64,000 nt of DNA from Microbotryomycetes sp. JL201. Lineage: Eukaryota > Basidiomycota > Microbotryomycetes. The stretch lies in assembly GCA_033819885.1 (NCBI GenBank), contig JAQYUZ010000027.1:62001-126000 (forward strand). Reading direction: 5' to 3'. Made by a program: the position numbers and the translations under genes. Every line of letters begins with the position of its first letter. Within the stretch, counting starts at the first letter, position 1. The notes below the pieces were generated by a model. The model made no database searches. It saw nothing but the letters and a program-made list of their open reading frames with translations, and was not told where the DNA came from. Shown in pieces: positions 48,767 through 60,702 of this stretch.

Positions 48767-49132
48767 AATATGAAAGCGACGTAGCGTACAGCGAGCTGTT
48801 GTACTGCACATACTGACCGTTTTCCTCAACGCGCGACCCGAGCGCCCGATCGCCTGCGCTCTCTCTGACAAACGTGCGATCCGGTCCGAAGTAACGCACG
48901 CTGAATCGGCACATCTTTCGAAGCTGGGCCTGCAATTTCATCCCGCGAGCACTTTCCGCAAGCAATTTGGGCGTCTCAAACGGTGGCTCCTGCCGAGCGG
49001 GACGCGAGTCGATCGTGTCACGCACGGAATGAGATCAGCGCCAACACAGACACTGATTCTCGATGCCCCTTCTTTTTTTTTCTCTCTCTCTTTCTCCTCG
49101 TCTTTCTAACGATCTTCATTCCAAATACCACT
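48767..49132. other. Intergenic stretch with CT-rich leader
   Basis: Contains a T/CT-rich run at about 49070-49110, 25-60 bp before the start of the cysteine-rich gene at 49133. A similar CT-rich leader precedes the related gene at 62031. Confidence 0.55.
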
Positions 49133-52100
49133 ATGCTGTGGCACTCTTGGGTTCTGCTCGGGGTTGTTGCAGTCACTCAGCTTGCGACGGTCGCCACTAG
49201 CGCGGCCGTCGTTCCAGCGCCCAAGTCCATCGCGCAAACCAAGGCTGAACGCGGGATCAAATTGTGCTTTGGCACCGTAGCATTGAGCGGCAACTCTTGC
49301 GTCAAGACTTGTCCTGTCGGAACATACTTTAATTTGAGCCTGTGTGAGTCCGTTCACGTCGCTGGCTCGCTGGGGAAAGAGGTCCAACGCGACTCTTACT
49401 GATGGACGAATTCAACAGTGGGCAACACATGCAAGGTTTCGCCAAAGTGTACCACTAGCCAATATCTCGCTGACGACGGTGAGTCACCTGCCGCATATAC
49501 GCTGCTCCAGATTGTACGTGTCTGAGATACAATCATACGGGGCATCGTAGGCCGCAAGTGTTTCGAGTGCGACGACAAATTTGACAACGCTCGGACGTGC
49601 AACAGCACGGTCATCACGAACTGCAAGCCTACATTCACGCTCAAAGACAACTCTTGCCAGTGCATCGACTTGCCGGTCCTCGCTTCAGACGGTAAGACAG
49701 CATGAGCGGCTTGACATTGATGCGAAAGAATGCTCATAGTAACCTGATGTGTAGGCAAGACATGCGTCACTTGCGACAAACGTTTCGACAATTCGGTCAC
49801 GTGCGACTCGAAAGGTCCAAGGACTTGCTTCAGCAACTTGACCGTTCGAGGTGGACAATGTCAATGCTCTGACAGCCAGTACATGTCTACCAAGTCCGGC
49901 GGTGAGTCTTCGGGAGGCTTTCAGTGATGCTCCATGGCAAGCTAACTAACCGAGACGTTTGCAGACGCTAATCCGACTTGCTTTGAATGCAACGATTTGT
50001 TCCCAAACAGCGCGACTTGCAATCAAGATCAGCTACAGACCTGTCTCCCGACCTTCCAGAAGGTTGTTGCCCAAAGACAACGTCGTTCAGCTGCCTGTGC
50101 TCGAAGGGTCAATTTGTCTCCAATGGTAAGCTTCGAAAGGCCGCGACAAGGCGATACGTGGCGTTGACACTAAAAGGATCCAGCTGCTTGCTTGTCTTGT
50201 GAAGCTGCGTACCCCTTGTCTACCGCTTGCGATGAAAAGGCACCTTCGGCTTGTCAAGGTTCGCTACAAGTCGTCGACGGCAAGTGCGGATGTCAAGAGG
50301 GCTCCTTCGTTCAAAAGAGTGGCAAGTCTGAGCGGAAGATACACATCATGACACGACAATCCTGATTATTGAATGTATACTCAGGCAACAAATACAGCTG
50401 CGCGAGTTGTTCAAAGTTCGGCGTAAACGTAAAGTCATGCACCAGTGTAGCAGTCACAGCATGCAACAACTCTTTCAGCATTTCCAGCGACAAAAGATCA
50501 TGCGTTTGCCCTTCGCCAGAGGTTGTTGGCCGCGATGGTCGATGCACAGACGTCTTGATATGTGCAGGAGGGTCACTACTCATCAGTGGTAAGTGTACTT
50601 GTCCTGCCGGATCATTCAGCAAAGACGGTGAGTAACCTCTGGCAAGATCAGTCTGTGAAACTAAACGTTACCCGGATGACAGAGCCAGTTACGTCTTGTA
50701 CTCTGTGCTCAACAGCGTTCAAGTACGCCAAGACATGCGACGCCAATGTCGTTGTCGACTGTCAAGACGGTTTCGAGAAAGCCAGCGACGGCAAATCTTG
50801 TGTTTGCTCAAGTCCGTCAACCATTCAAGGCGAAAAGTGCGTCAAACCGCTTTCCTGTTCGGGCGGATCGTACTTGTCCGATGGGAAATGCACTTGTCCA
50901 ACAGGCTCTTTCAGCAAAGACGGTGAGCAGTCTTGCCACACCATACCAAATTTGGTTGCTGACCTTTTTCTCTGACCTCGTTTCCAGATCCAGTCACATC
51001 TTGCACCAAGTGCGCCACCGCGTATCCAAATTCTGTCGACTGCGACGCCAACGGAGTCTCGATCTGCCCTCAAGGTTTCCAGAATGCGGCAGACGGCCAA
51101 TCATGTGTTTGTGTAGACGGCACCGAATTGCAAGATGGTGAATGCGTCCCTCTCACGCAAGGTGATTGTCCGTCTCGTGCTGTTCTCCTCAACGGCAAGT
51201 GCATCTGCACTGATGGAACGTTTAGTCCGACGGGTATGTGGGAACAAGGCGCACATATCGAGGCATGATGCAGGATCTGATCTTCGACCTGCATGTAGAC
51301 CCGATCACCTCTTGTCAGACTTGCTCGGACAAGTACCCGTTTTCATCGACGTGCAATCGCGACAAGGTCTTGTCTTGCCCCGACAACTTTGACAAGGCCG
51401 CCGACGAATTGTCTTGCGTGTGCAGCAAACGAAATACCTTATCAGGCGACACTTGTATCAGGGCGGCGAGCATCTGTCCACCAGACTCGAAGAGCGTTAA
51501 TGGCACGTGCCAATGCGACGACGGTTTCTTTGCAAAACCAGGCAAGTCTCGCGCCCTCTTTCTGCTCAGCAAGCTGGTCGCGCAAGAGCTGACGGAAATT
51601 ATTTCCCAGACGATGGCAACGGATTTTTCTGTGGCGCTTGCACTTACTTCTGGCCGTATGCTGCAACATGCAACAAGGACAAGCCTTTGAGTTGCAAATC
51701 TGGTTTCTTGCTCGAAGGCAACGATTGTACGTGCGCAACTCCAAGAAAGTTGGATGGAGAAAATTGCGTGGCGACGGAAGAAAAGTGTGAAGACGTCAGT
51801 CTTGGTTCGACGCTTGTAGGAGACTTTTGTCAATGTCCCGAAGGACAATTCTTTCCCGAAGGTGAGGCTGCGCGTTCCCTTGCTCCAGCGACCAACTCGA
51901 GAACTGAATTGGGTTCAATGACAGCGGGCCGTGGGTATTGTGCATACTGCTCGGGATTCAAAATGCTTGCGGCGACGTGCGACAGGACGACAGTGTTCAC
52001 GTGCCAAGACGGTTACATTGTTTCAGAAGATGCCAAGTCTTGTGTCTGCGCGGCTGGACAATTTTACGACTGGATGTGTGCGTTCCCTTGCCTCCCGTGG

Positions 52101-54156
52101 AGAACTCGCAAAGCACGGTGCTGACTTGAGAATCTGGCTTCAGCGGGTTGCACGAACTGTCAAACAAAGTTTGGCGATCACGTGAAAACTTGCGAAGCGA
52201 ATGGCAATAATGTGCTCACCTGTGACGCCGGGTTTGAACCCAGTGATAAACAAGATTCCTGCGTACCGGTTTGTAAAGCTGGCGACGTCAGGGTCGGAAA
52301 CGAATGCCTGACGCCGCCTCCGTCTTGCGACGGTGACTTGGTCGTCGTTGGCGCGTACTGCGTATGCCCGTCTGGGTCGGTTCTCAAGCAGGGATCGACG
52401 AGTTTGTGCGAGACTTGTTCGACGAGGTTTGGTTCGTTGGCAAAGACGTGCGACAGCAATGGCATTCAAACTTGCGTCGAGAACTACAAGAACGATGGTG
52501 GCACTTGCGTGTGCGATGATAATCATGTTTCAGACGGCCAAGGTGGATGCACGACGTGTGCAGAAGGATCTCTCATCATGAACGGCCAATGCCGATGCGA
52601 CAAGGGTTACGTGCCAGGCGACGCCCCAAACACTTGCAAGTCGTGCGCGCAGCTGTATCCGAATTCGGTCATGTGTGACGAGAAAGGTCCCTACGAGTGT
52701 TTGGAAGGTTACGGCGTCATCAACAACCAATGCACGCAATGTCCTGCCAACGCCATCGCTTGCAAGGGAGACTCCATCGTATGCGCCAAAGGATTCGCAT
52801 TGTCTTCCGATCAAAAGTCATGCTTGGACTGCAAGGCGGATCCGAAACATGACAGTTGTCCTATCGAATGTCCGGTCAATGCGGTCCCGAGCAAGGACGA
52901 TCCAAACAAGTGCGTGTGTGATGCCAATAGCGTAATGAACGCGAAAGGTGCGTCAGCGAGAGTGGGTGAAGCGCAGGTTCCGTCGTATTGACGAGGCAAT
53001 TGTACACAGGCGAATGTATTGCTTGCCCTCCGGATGCGTTCGCGGACAAGGGAGGATGCACGTGTTACAGACCAGATTTTGGCATGAATGACCAAGGCGC
53101 GTGCGTTTCCTGTCCAGTCATGTATCCCAACTCGGTCTACTGCAACAGCAAAGGTCCGACGCAGTGCGATTCCAATTACGGCCTCGACTCTGATCCCAAG
53201 GACGCCACTCGAACCGTTTGTCAAAAATGTCCGCTCGGGGCGACGTCTTGTTCGTATGGAAAAGTGACTTGTGACACGAGCACGTACATACCGTCTCTTG
53301 ACGGCAAGTCGTGTGTCGACTGCAAGGCGACTCCAGCCCGGCTAGAGTGCAACCCTCTAGGCTGTCCTCCGAACCAAACGAACGGACCGGATGGATCTTG
53401 CGTCGCATGCTCTCAATTATTCCCAGGATCGACCATTTGCGATCGAGCGGGTGTTCATCAATGTCTCGCGGGTTTGATCATGTCTCCTGGTCGGCAATCG
53501 TGCGCTTGTCCAAGGTCGCAGTACTTGCTGATGGATTCGGGGATGCTTACGTGCAAAGCTTGTAAAGAGACGTTCGGCGACAATGTTTACTCGTGTACAG
53601 CCGATGGAATCTCAAAGTGTATTGACACGTTCAAGCTTGGAGGAGACGGCAAGTCTTGTTCATGCGATGCGAACAATCTTCTGTTGCAGGTAGCTGGCGC
53701 GGGTGGTGAGGAATCTTGGTTTGACATGTCGGTGACTACAGAATGCGAGCTGACCCGTGGACTTTGCGGGTTTTCAGGATACGGTGCTCGTTGCATCGCT
53801 TGTCCTGGCAACATGGTGTCGAAAGGGTACAACGGAGCTCGAGTTTGCGCTTGTCCTGATGGCACGGTCAACTCTGGTCAGTCTCGAAAAGTTCATTCGA
53901 GCGAGTGTGGGCGTGCATGCTCGATGCTTTGTTGCTGTCGCCACTTTCTGTTCTCGCCTAATGACTAACGTCGTTCCGTTGATCAGGCTCGTCTTCTCAA
54001 TGTGCATCTTGCGAGACCGTGTTTCCGCGAGCCGTATCGTGCGAGATGATCGGCTCGTCCGAAGTGCCTGGTTACGGAGGGTGGCGTCCTTCACAGTGCG
54101 CGGACGGATACGCCGTCAGTGCTGATGGTGATTCGTGCCAAGTTGTCCTGTTGTGA
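49133..54156 (+). CDS. Secreted cysteine-rich multi-module repeat protein, 16 exons
   Basis: ATG 49133, stop 54154-54156. Exons: 49133-49343, 49419-49478, 49551-49691, 49755-49901, 49965-50125, 50184-50321, 50385-50627, 50683-50922, 50988-51233, 51299-51541, 51610-51861, 51925-~52071, 52144-52947, 53010-53705, 53778-53876, 53987-54156; about 1330 residues. Signal peptide (WVLLGVVAVTQLATVATSAA), then about a dozen modules with paired cysteines (CxxC), an aromatic segment with NS-x-x-C, a C-x-x-G-F strand and a C-x-C end, often closing CPxGSFSKDG. Nearly every intron is phase 1 and splits a Gly/Glu/Asp codon at the module end. Introns 50322-50384 and 51542-51609 are GC-AG. Two oddities: exon 5 is 161 nt, so its Cys-rich start and end are in different frames, and exon 12 lacks an in-frame GT donor. 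No transmembrane helix or GPI signal seen. Function unknown; cell-wall or surface role inferred. Confidence 0.78.
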
Positions 54157-54348
54157 TTGGGTGTGACTCTTGGATTTGGGTGCAAGATTGTGTAGCTCGC
54201 TCTCGGTGTGTTTCAAGGTCTGTCTCGGGCCGATTCAGAAATGAAAACACGCGCTTGTATGAAAGGATGTTTTCCTGATCGATTGATTTGGGAGGGATGT
54301 GCTGCATGTCCTGAATGTGTCTGTCCGTCAGGGATGGTGAATTCAGTC

Positions 54349-55071
54349 ATGACGACGAGCCGAGCCGAGTCGAGTCTGACGCTGCGCCAACACTCGTTGG
54401 CCTCTGTGCGCCTCATGAGTCGACATGTCGACGACGGCGGGCCAGCGTGTGAACCGATGACAGCTGAAGGACGCTCAAGCGAGTCGACGAGTCGCAAACA
54501 GCCCGCCCGGCGAGCAGCAGCGCCGTCAGAGTCGTCGTCAAGCGCCGTCGCCGCAGTCAAACTGGCCTATGACGCCGACGAAGACGACATGCACGACTCG
54601 CATACACACGGCAGTCTCAGCGATGACGATGACGACGATGACGACGACTTTCAGGTCGAGGATCTGCTGTGGGCCGCCCAGGTGAGCACAACCGAAGAGA
54701 GGCACGTGCGCACGGCCATCCGCACCGCTGCAGCACAACAAACACGGGCTAAGCCCACTCGGATCGAGCACCGCAAGCTGTGCAGTTGCTTCTCGAGTCA
54801 GACTGGCACCCGCAGCCTCTCGTCTACGCCGAAGCACGCCAAGCAAACGCAGGCGAACGACTTGCGAGTGACAGCCGAGCGAGTTGCACCAGACATTACA
54901 GGCGCACACGCTGACTCGCACTCTCAGATGGACTTGATCGGTCACAGGCACGCATCGGCTATACAAAAACTACAGCATGCAGTCGCCTTGGGCTCATCAG
55001 CCGCATGCGCCACACTCGGCAAGCAAGTCGATCCTCTTCCCTCCTCTTCTCGACTCTTGCATGCACACTGA
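54349..55071 (+). CDS. Acidic hypothetical protein
   Basis: Open frame from ATG 54349, 240 residues, single exon. Contains an Asp run (SLSDDDDDDDDDFQVEDLLW) flanked by Ser-rich sequence, and a basic, Gln/Ala-rich second half (RTAAAQQTRAKPTRIEHRK, then CSCFSSQTGTRSL). No known family. The same frame is open upstream to 54208, where it reads CMKGCFPDRLIWEGCAAC followed by PECVCPSG, resembling a cysteine module of the preceding gene. It may be a genuine small gene or an open frame in a decayed module region. Confidence 0.4.
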   Translation: MTTSRAESSLTLRQHSLASVRLMSRHVDDGGPACEPMTAEGRSSESTSRKQPARRAAAPSESSSSAVAAVKLAYDADEDDMHDSHTHGSLSDDDDDDDDDFQVEDLLWAAQVSTTEERHVRTAIRTAAAQQTRAKPTRIEHRKLCSCFSSQTGTRSLSSTPKHAKQTQANDLRVTAERVAPDITGAHADSHSQMDLIGHRHASAIQKLQHAVALGSSAACATLGKQVDPLPSSSRLLHAH

Positions 55072-55173
55072 CTCGGCTCGACTCGGGTCCTCTCGTGCAG
55101 CCTTCTGTCGCATGGTTTCAGAGCCGGAGGCGAACATGCCGCCTGCGTTTCGCCGCCAACGCGTTCGGCGACC

Positions 55174-57841
55174 ATGCCAGATCCGATCGCGCACGCACAC
55201 GCCACGACAACAACAAAACAGTCATTAGTGGCGACAGATGGTTCACTCAAAAGGCCGACACCGTTGAGAACGGCAACAATGCCACCAACGCAATCGGCAA
55301 GCACTTCGCACCAAGACTCACTCGCTGCCGCAGAACTGTTTGCGACAGGGCTCGAGATTGAACTGGGCAAACTAATCCAGGCTGATGCAAATGGCATGTT
55401 AGACGACGAGCAGCCAATGTATTCCGACGAGGAAGGCTCAGAGGGCAAATACTTTGGTCTCGAACGTGCGCTCGACCTCGTCGTCGGAGTGAGTAGACAG
55501 GTCCCGCCAGAATCAAGAGGATCGCAGGCTTACGCTAATGACACCTTTTCAGCTCACCGACAGCTTCCGTTTCGGCATCCTTGTCCCTCCGCCTGCCCAC
55601 GAGCATCAGTCAAACGGCCAGCTGTCGCTCGCCGAAGAGCTGTGGTCCAAAGGCGCCATCCTGGCCCATCAAGTCTTGGCACACCCATCCGTCACTCTCA
55701 CTCAACCCGTTTTAACGTCACTATCGTCGAGCGCCAGCTCTCCCCGACCGCGGTCCTTGTCTCGATCACTGTCTCGCTCGTACGCTCACCCATCCACAAA
55801 CTTGCCCGCGCCACAAATGTCGTCGCCTCACCCTCATCTATCGGGCGAAACGAGACTACAATTGACAATCAATGTACACTTGCTGTACCTGTTGGCTTTA
55901 CACGTTTGGCCAACCGACCAGAAGCGAGCAGAAGACTTTTGGAAAGAGCTCGTCAGACTAGGCTCGAAAGGCGTCGGTACGAAAGAAGGAGAAGAGATGG
56001 TTGAACGTGCCAAGAGGAGGATAGACAACTTGCACAGAGACGGTGGACCAGACGAAAGCTGGCACACGGCGAAAGCTAGAGGTCGTGCTCAACGAGCGGC
56101 GAGGAAACAACAGGGCGACAGAGCTCAGACGGACGAGTCGTTGTCGTTCGAAAGGTCGACAGGTGACGCGCTGCAAGAAATGAAAGAAGAGATTGAACGC
56201 GACAAACAAGAGGCTGCCCGAGAAAGAGCTCAGGCTGTGCTGGACGTCAAGGGCAAGGGGCGAGCCTATGAAGGCGACCTAGAGGACTCGACCGCCGAGC
56301 ATTCAAGATTCGGCTCGTCATCGTCTGCCGTGACGATCAAGCCTTCGTCGGGCACAGACAACGCTCGCGCGTCAACAAGTCCTACGCCGGTAGCGCCGTT
56401 GTCTCGCACTCCCCGGCCCTCCAAGTTCCATTTCGGGGCCGACGAGACAAGTCACGAGTACCCTTCGCCGCCAACGACACCACCTTCCACTTCGTCTCCT
56501 GTTTCCGCCAAAGAACCTCCAGCAGAATCACTGGCACCAAATTTGTTGCGCGAGCAGACGACTGAACCCGACTCGTATTTTTCGTCGCAAATAGACCACC
56601 AGGACGCAACCAAGACGAGTTTGACAAGACTACCCCGTAATCGAACAAGAGCCTCGTCTGTCGCTTCTTCGACAGCGTCGTGCCGAGTGCCAGTCTGGAC
56701 CATGAAACAGTTGACGAGGACAAGGAGCAGTGCGAGCGTTGCGACGTTGCCTCCCGATTTTGGCTCTTCGTCTCTGTCAACTGACCGTTCATGGACTGCC
56801 AGTTCGAGTCGAGGTGTATTGTCGCAAGCCGTCGTGGCAGACTTTGCGCCGCTGCGAGGAAAGGAGAGCTTGACTAAGACGAGGTCAAGGTCTGTTTCGT
56901 CAGCAAGTCAGCGAACACCTAGTGCTTCAGATGAACCGGGCTCGAAAAGCTGGAGCTCGACGTGGAGGGCCAAGTTCTCCACACTTCGAGACAAGCCTGC
57001 CCAATTCTTCGCGCCGAATGATCGGACAAACGTTGGCAGAGGTGACGCGTCAGATTTGTTGCGCCAAGTTCTTGTACGCGACCAGACGGCAGCCATGTAC
57101 GGAGGTATCAATTGGGACTTTGACGAGCGCGATGAATGCGAGTCTGGAATTGACGGCGAAGGCGAAGACGACGACCCTAATCGCGCCAAGTTTGATGACG
57201 ACACGTCACTACTTTTGCCCCCTGAACTCGAGACGCCCTCTGTGCAAGTCAACGGTGCAACTCAGGAGACGGGAAGGTCGAGACGACCGAGCAACTCGAC
57301 AGCGTCTGTCAACGGACTGCCCGTCACTGGCCGAAAAGCCTCGCGCAAGCATGCCCTTCGACGAGTCGGCTCGAGCTTGTCTCAACGATCATTCTTTGAT
57401 CCAACGACGTGCGAATCGAGATGGACGCCACCACCGCCTCCGCCACCGACACTGCCCAACTCTGACCCAGCAGAATCTGTCGGACTCTTGTCACCGACTT
57501 CAGCCGCAAATGCGCCTCAGTCCCACTCTGCACCCCCACTTAGTCGACCACAGAGTCGATTGACCTTGCCCGTCAATCCACGTTTACAACAACAGACGAC
57601 GGAAGCTGGCATGGACCCTCTCCTACTAGATCTCGAACGAAAATCTCGTGTCGGAGTCAAAACAGTGTGTGCAAATTGTGGCAAAAAAGGATTGAATTAT
57701 CCCAAGTCGGCAAAAGGGGAGACGTTTTGTTCGAGAGAATGCAGGGTCAAATCGAGGAAGGGGCGAAGCGGGAATCCGATGACGGAAGGTGTCGGTGGAG
57801 GGAGGCAAGAGATGGTTGTCAAAGTGGATGCAGGTGCTTGA
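55174..57841 (+). CDS. Large Ser-rich uncharacterised protein with C-terminal Cys zinc-finger motif
   Basis: Exon 1 55174-55488, intron 55489-55552 (GTGAGT/CAG), exon 2 55553-57841; about 867 residues. A shorter start at ATG 55279 is possible. The N-terminal ~220 residues look folded: AAAELFATGLEIELGKLIQ, SFRFGILVPPPAHEHQ, LWSKGAILAHQVLAH, and a helical block LQLTINVHLLYLLALHVWPT with FWKELVRLGSKGVG. The middle is disordered and Ser/Thr/Pro-rich. The end carries CANCGKKGLNYPKS and FCSRECRVKSRKG, spacing CxxC...CxxxC, consistent with a small zinc site. I do not recognise a named family. Confidence 0.7.
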
Positions 57842-58857
57842 TCAGAGTGTTGTGCATGTGAGCTTGATAGTGTACAGGCTTGAGCTATCGAGTGAAAGTG
57901 CAATAATCGGGTCCTCCAACGAGACAGAGGAGCATGCGGAGTCACTGATTGTTGGTTGCTCACAAGGGGACTTCACTGAACACTTTGTCGCGTCGCGCAC
58001 ACTGCAGCTGCTTGTGAGATTTGCTGACGAGTGTTTGGCAGGGCGGGATGAGCTAATCAGAGATTCTGTAGCTTTCAGCTGCACACCTCACACGCCGTTC
58101 CTTCTCCTTGCAGTTTGATTCTTGTCTCGCCATTGCCGAGTACATCTTGCCGCAAGAATTTGATCCCAAGTCTGAGATCGCCTGCGTTTGAACTTATTTG
58201 GCTGGTCGGGCTCTGAGCCAGGCACACATAGTTCCCGCGCGCTGATCGCATGTGTATACGTGACAGGATCGCATGAGCGGGAGGAGCCTGCTCTAAATTT
58301 GTGTGAGTCGCTGTTCCAGACCTGACGAGATGCCCTCAATTAGTTGCGTTTCGTTCCTGTCCGCCGCAACTCCGAGGTACACGTTCTTCACTATAAAGAC
58401 CGCAACCGGGAACAGTCGTCAAAGAGTCTTAATCCAGTTGATGAAACAGGTATCATGGCTGCCTTGCATCGATTTTGTGCCATGTGCCGTCGCACCGGAT
58501 CAAAGCCTCAGCCCGCCGGACAATCTTACAGGCCTACGCACGTAGAATCCCGCTCCGTTTCATTTCAAGTACGGGACCCTGTGCCTGGCGCATCATACCG
58601 CCTGTCCAAAGGCGAGAGATTCTATTAATAAACTCAGCCGCCCGAAAATCGCATGAATACCTGAACTGACACCCCTTCATAGACTCGGCAACCCCCATAG
58701 ATAGTTTGACGATCCCTCGACATTGTTCCTAGGTCGCTGACTCGTGGTATTACGATCCCGCTCCCGACCGAGCTGGTCGTCAGAAGTGCCAACTTTTCTG
58801 CTTTCGCTCTCTTGCTAACCACAATTTGATTGAAGATCCGAACTGGTTATTGGCAAC
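57842..58857. other. Intergenic stretch of about 1 kb
   Basis: Upstream of the first cysteine-rich gene of the related pair. No gene, RNA or repeat recognised; all frames are short. Confidence 0.5.
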
Positions 58858-60702
58858 ATGGGCATGCACGGATTCGCCGCCTTTGCCACGGTATTCGGGC
58901 TGATCGCAAACTCGCACGCAAGCCCAACGGGACCGCGCTCACATCTCGACATGATTGCTCGCTCAATGGCGCTCGAGAAACGCACATTCGACTTTGATTG
59001 GCTCAACAAAGCGCAGCAGAAGATCTGTTTGGCCCAACCCGCTTTGCAAGACAGTGAGGACATATATTGGACAATCTCGCGGTGGCGAGTGAAGCGCAGG
59101 CCACAGCATATTGACACAATTTACGTACAGCCATTGTTTGCGTGCCTTGCAAGATTCTCGATCGTGACGCGTCCGCTTGCACAGGCTTTCTCAACATCAA
59201 AGTGGCTGCGTGCAAGACGCTTTCGTTCTATCAGAACCGATGCTTGAAATCATGCCCTAGCGGATATTACATCAACTCGACCGGCACTAGTGAGCTCGTG
59301 TGGATACATGCGGAAGATTTGTGCCTCATCACTCATCATTTGCCCCTTGCTTTTTCCAGACGGTAAGGTGTGCACGGTGATCCCAACCTGCTCAAAGACG
59401 CAATACTTGACAGCAGACCGTAAGCCTCCCTCTGCGTTGGCACACGAACAACTAGCGCGCTGATTCCATTCTCGTGCATCATGCAGAATCTACCTGCGTT
59501 GATTGCGCGGCAACACACCCCAACGCAGACCAGTGCACCGCAGCTTCTGTCACGGCCTGCAAACCGACATTCACTCAAACCGGCATTACTTGCGCGTGCA
59601 CATCAAGTCAGCTTCTGGCCGCCGATGGTGAGCACGAGAACCTGTCGATTCTTTCGTGACAATTCGCTTAGGACTTGCGTTTGTGAAAAGGTGGCTCGTG
59701 CCAGGCGTGTCCGCCTAACGCGTCATGCAATGGCGGATCCAAGTTTACGTGCAACACAGGCTTCTGGTACAATTCTACGACGAATGCTTGCGACCCGATT
59801 GCGACTTGCGACCCGACAAGCTCGTAGCCTGCGTACAATAGCGCTACTAAGACTGAAAAGCTTCGCTAAATACATTGTGCTGAGGATCGGATCTTATGTA
59901 GCCAACACGTGCGGACCCTGCGTAGACAGCTCAGGCAATCCTTCCTTGTTCTCCGATGGCGTTTGCACCGCCTGCCCAACCAACGGGGTGTGCGACGGTG
60001 CGGCCACCTTCACATGCGCCTCGGGCTCGATCGGTCCCACAGTTTCTGGACTATGCGTGCCTCCAGAAGGCAATCGAGTGATCATCCGCGACGGCGACCT
60101 CGGTGACCAGACAAGATTTGGTCCTTCGCTTGACCCAAACTCGCCTTTGTACATTGCAACTGTCCTGGTCCAGGACAATTACGTAGTTCCAGGCTCTTTG
60201 AGCGACTATATCAGTTCCGGCTCAGCCCAGGCACCTCTCGGTGGAAATCGAAGAACTTCTGTGCGTGCAGGTCATGCCATTGAGCTGATACATCGACTGA
60301 CGGACTTGCGAATCCAGAACAACTTTAATCTTTTGCCGTTCACGGATGACATGAGCTGGGTTGATGCAAGCGGTGGACAAGTGAGCGATCAAGCCTCCGT
60401 GTGGATCACAAGTCGCTGACTATGTCTTGTCGCGCCGTAAGACGCCAGCAGGCTGCACTCCGGTTGTAGGAGGAGTTGAAACTGGTAACACAATCTACCA
60501 CGGGCGTGCAATCTTCAATGGTGCAGTCACGCTCGGTAAATGCGGCGGTTATCTGGTGAGCGAGACGCGACGGCAAATCTGCCCAACGAGCACGACTGAC
60601 GAGCTGGAGCAGGCTCAATTCGGCGGAACATTCTTTGCTCCAGGCGCGCAAGAGGTCAGCGCCAGTAGCGGCTATCAAATGTTGTGCTGGAACTTGCGTT
60701 GA
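58858..60702 (+). CDS. Secreted cysteine-rich protein with C-terminal DM9-like domain (copy 1)
   Basis: ATG 58858, stop 60700-60702. Exons: 58858-59053, 59185-59289, 59360-59419, 59487-59627, 59691-?, ?-60260, 60318-60380, 60442-60555, 60613-60702. Signal peptide (GFAAFATVFGLIANSHA), then a Kex2-like site LEKR|TFDFDWL, Cys modules (KSCPSGYY, CSKTQYLTAD, CVDCAATHPNADQC, CKPTFTQTGITCAC), a segment with LGDQTRFGPSLDPNSPLYIA, and a DM9-like end: MSWVDASGGQ|TPAGCTPVVGG, IYHGRAIF, VTLGKCGGYL, MLCWNLR. Between exons 5 and 6 the site matching copy 2's donor has lost GT and an in-frame TAG lies at 59825-59827. A substitute splice (donor at 59824, acceptor ending 59929) keeps the frame but drops two cysteines. 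The gene may be active by altered splicing or be decaying. Confidence 0.72.
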
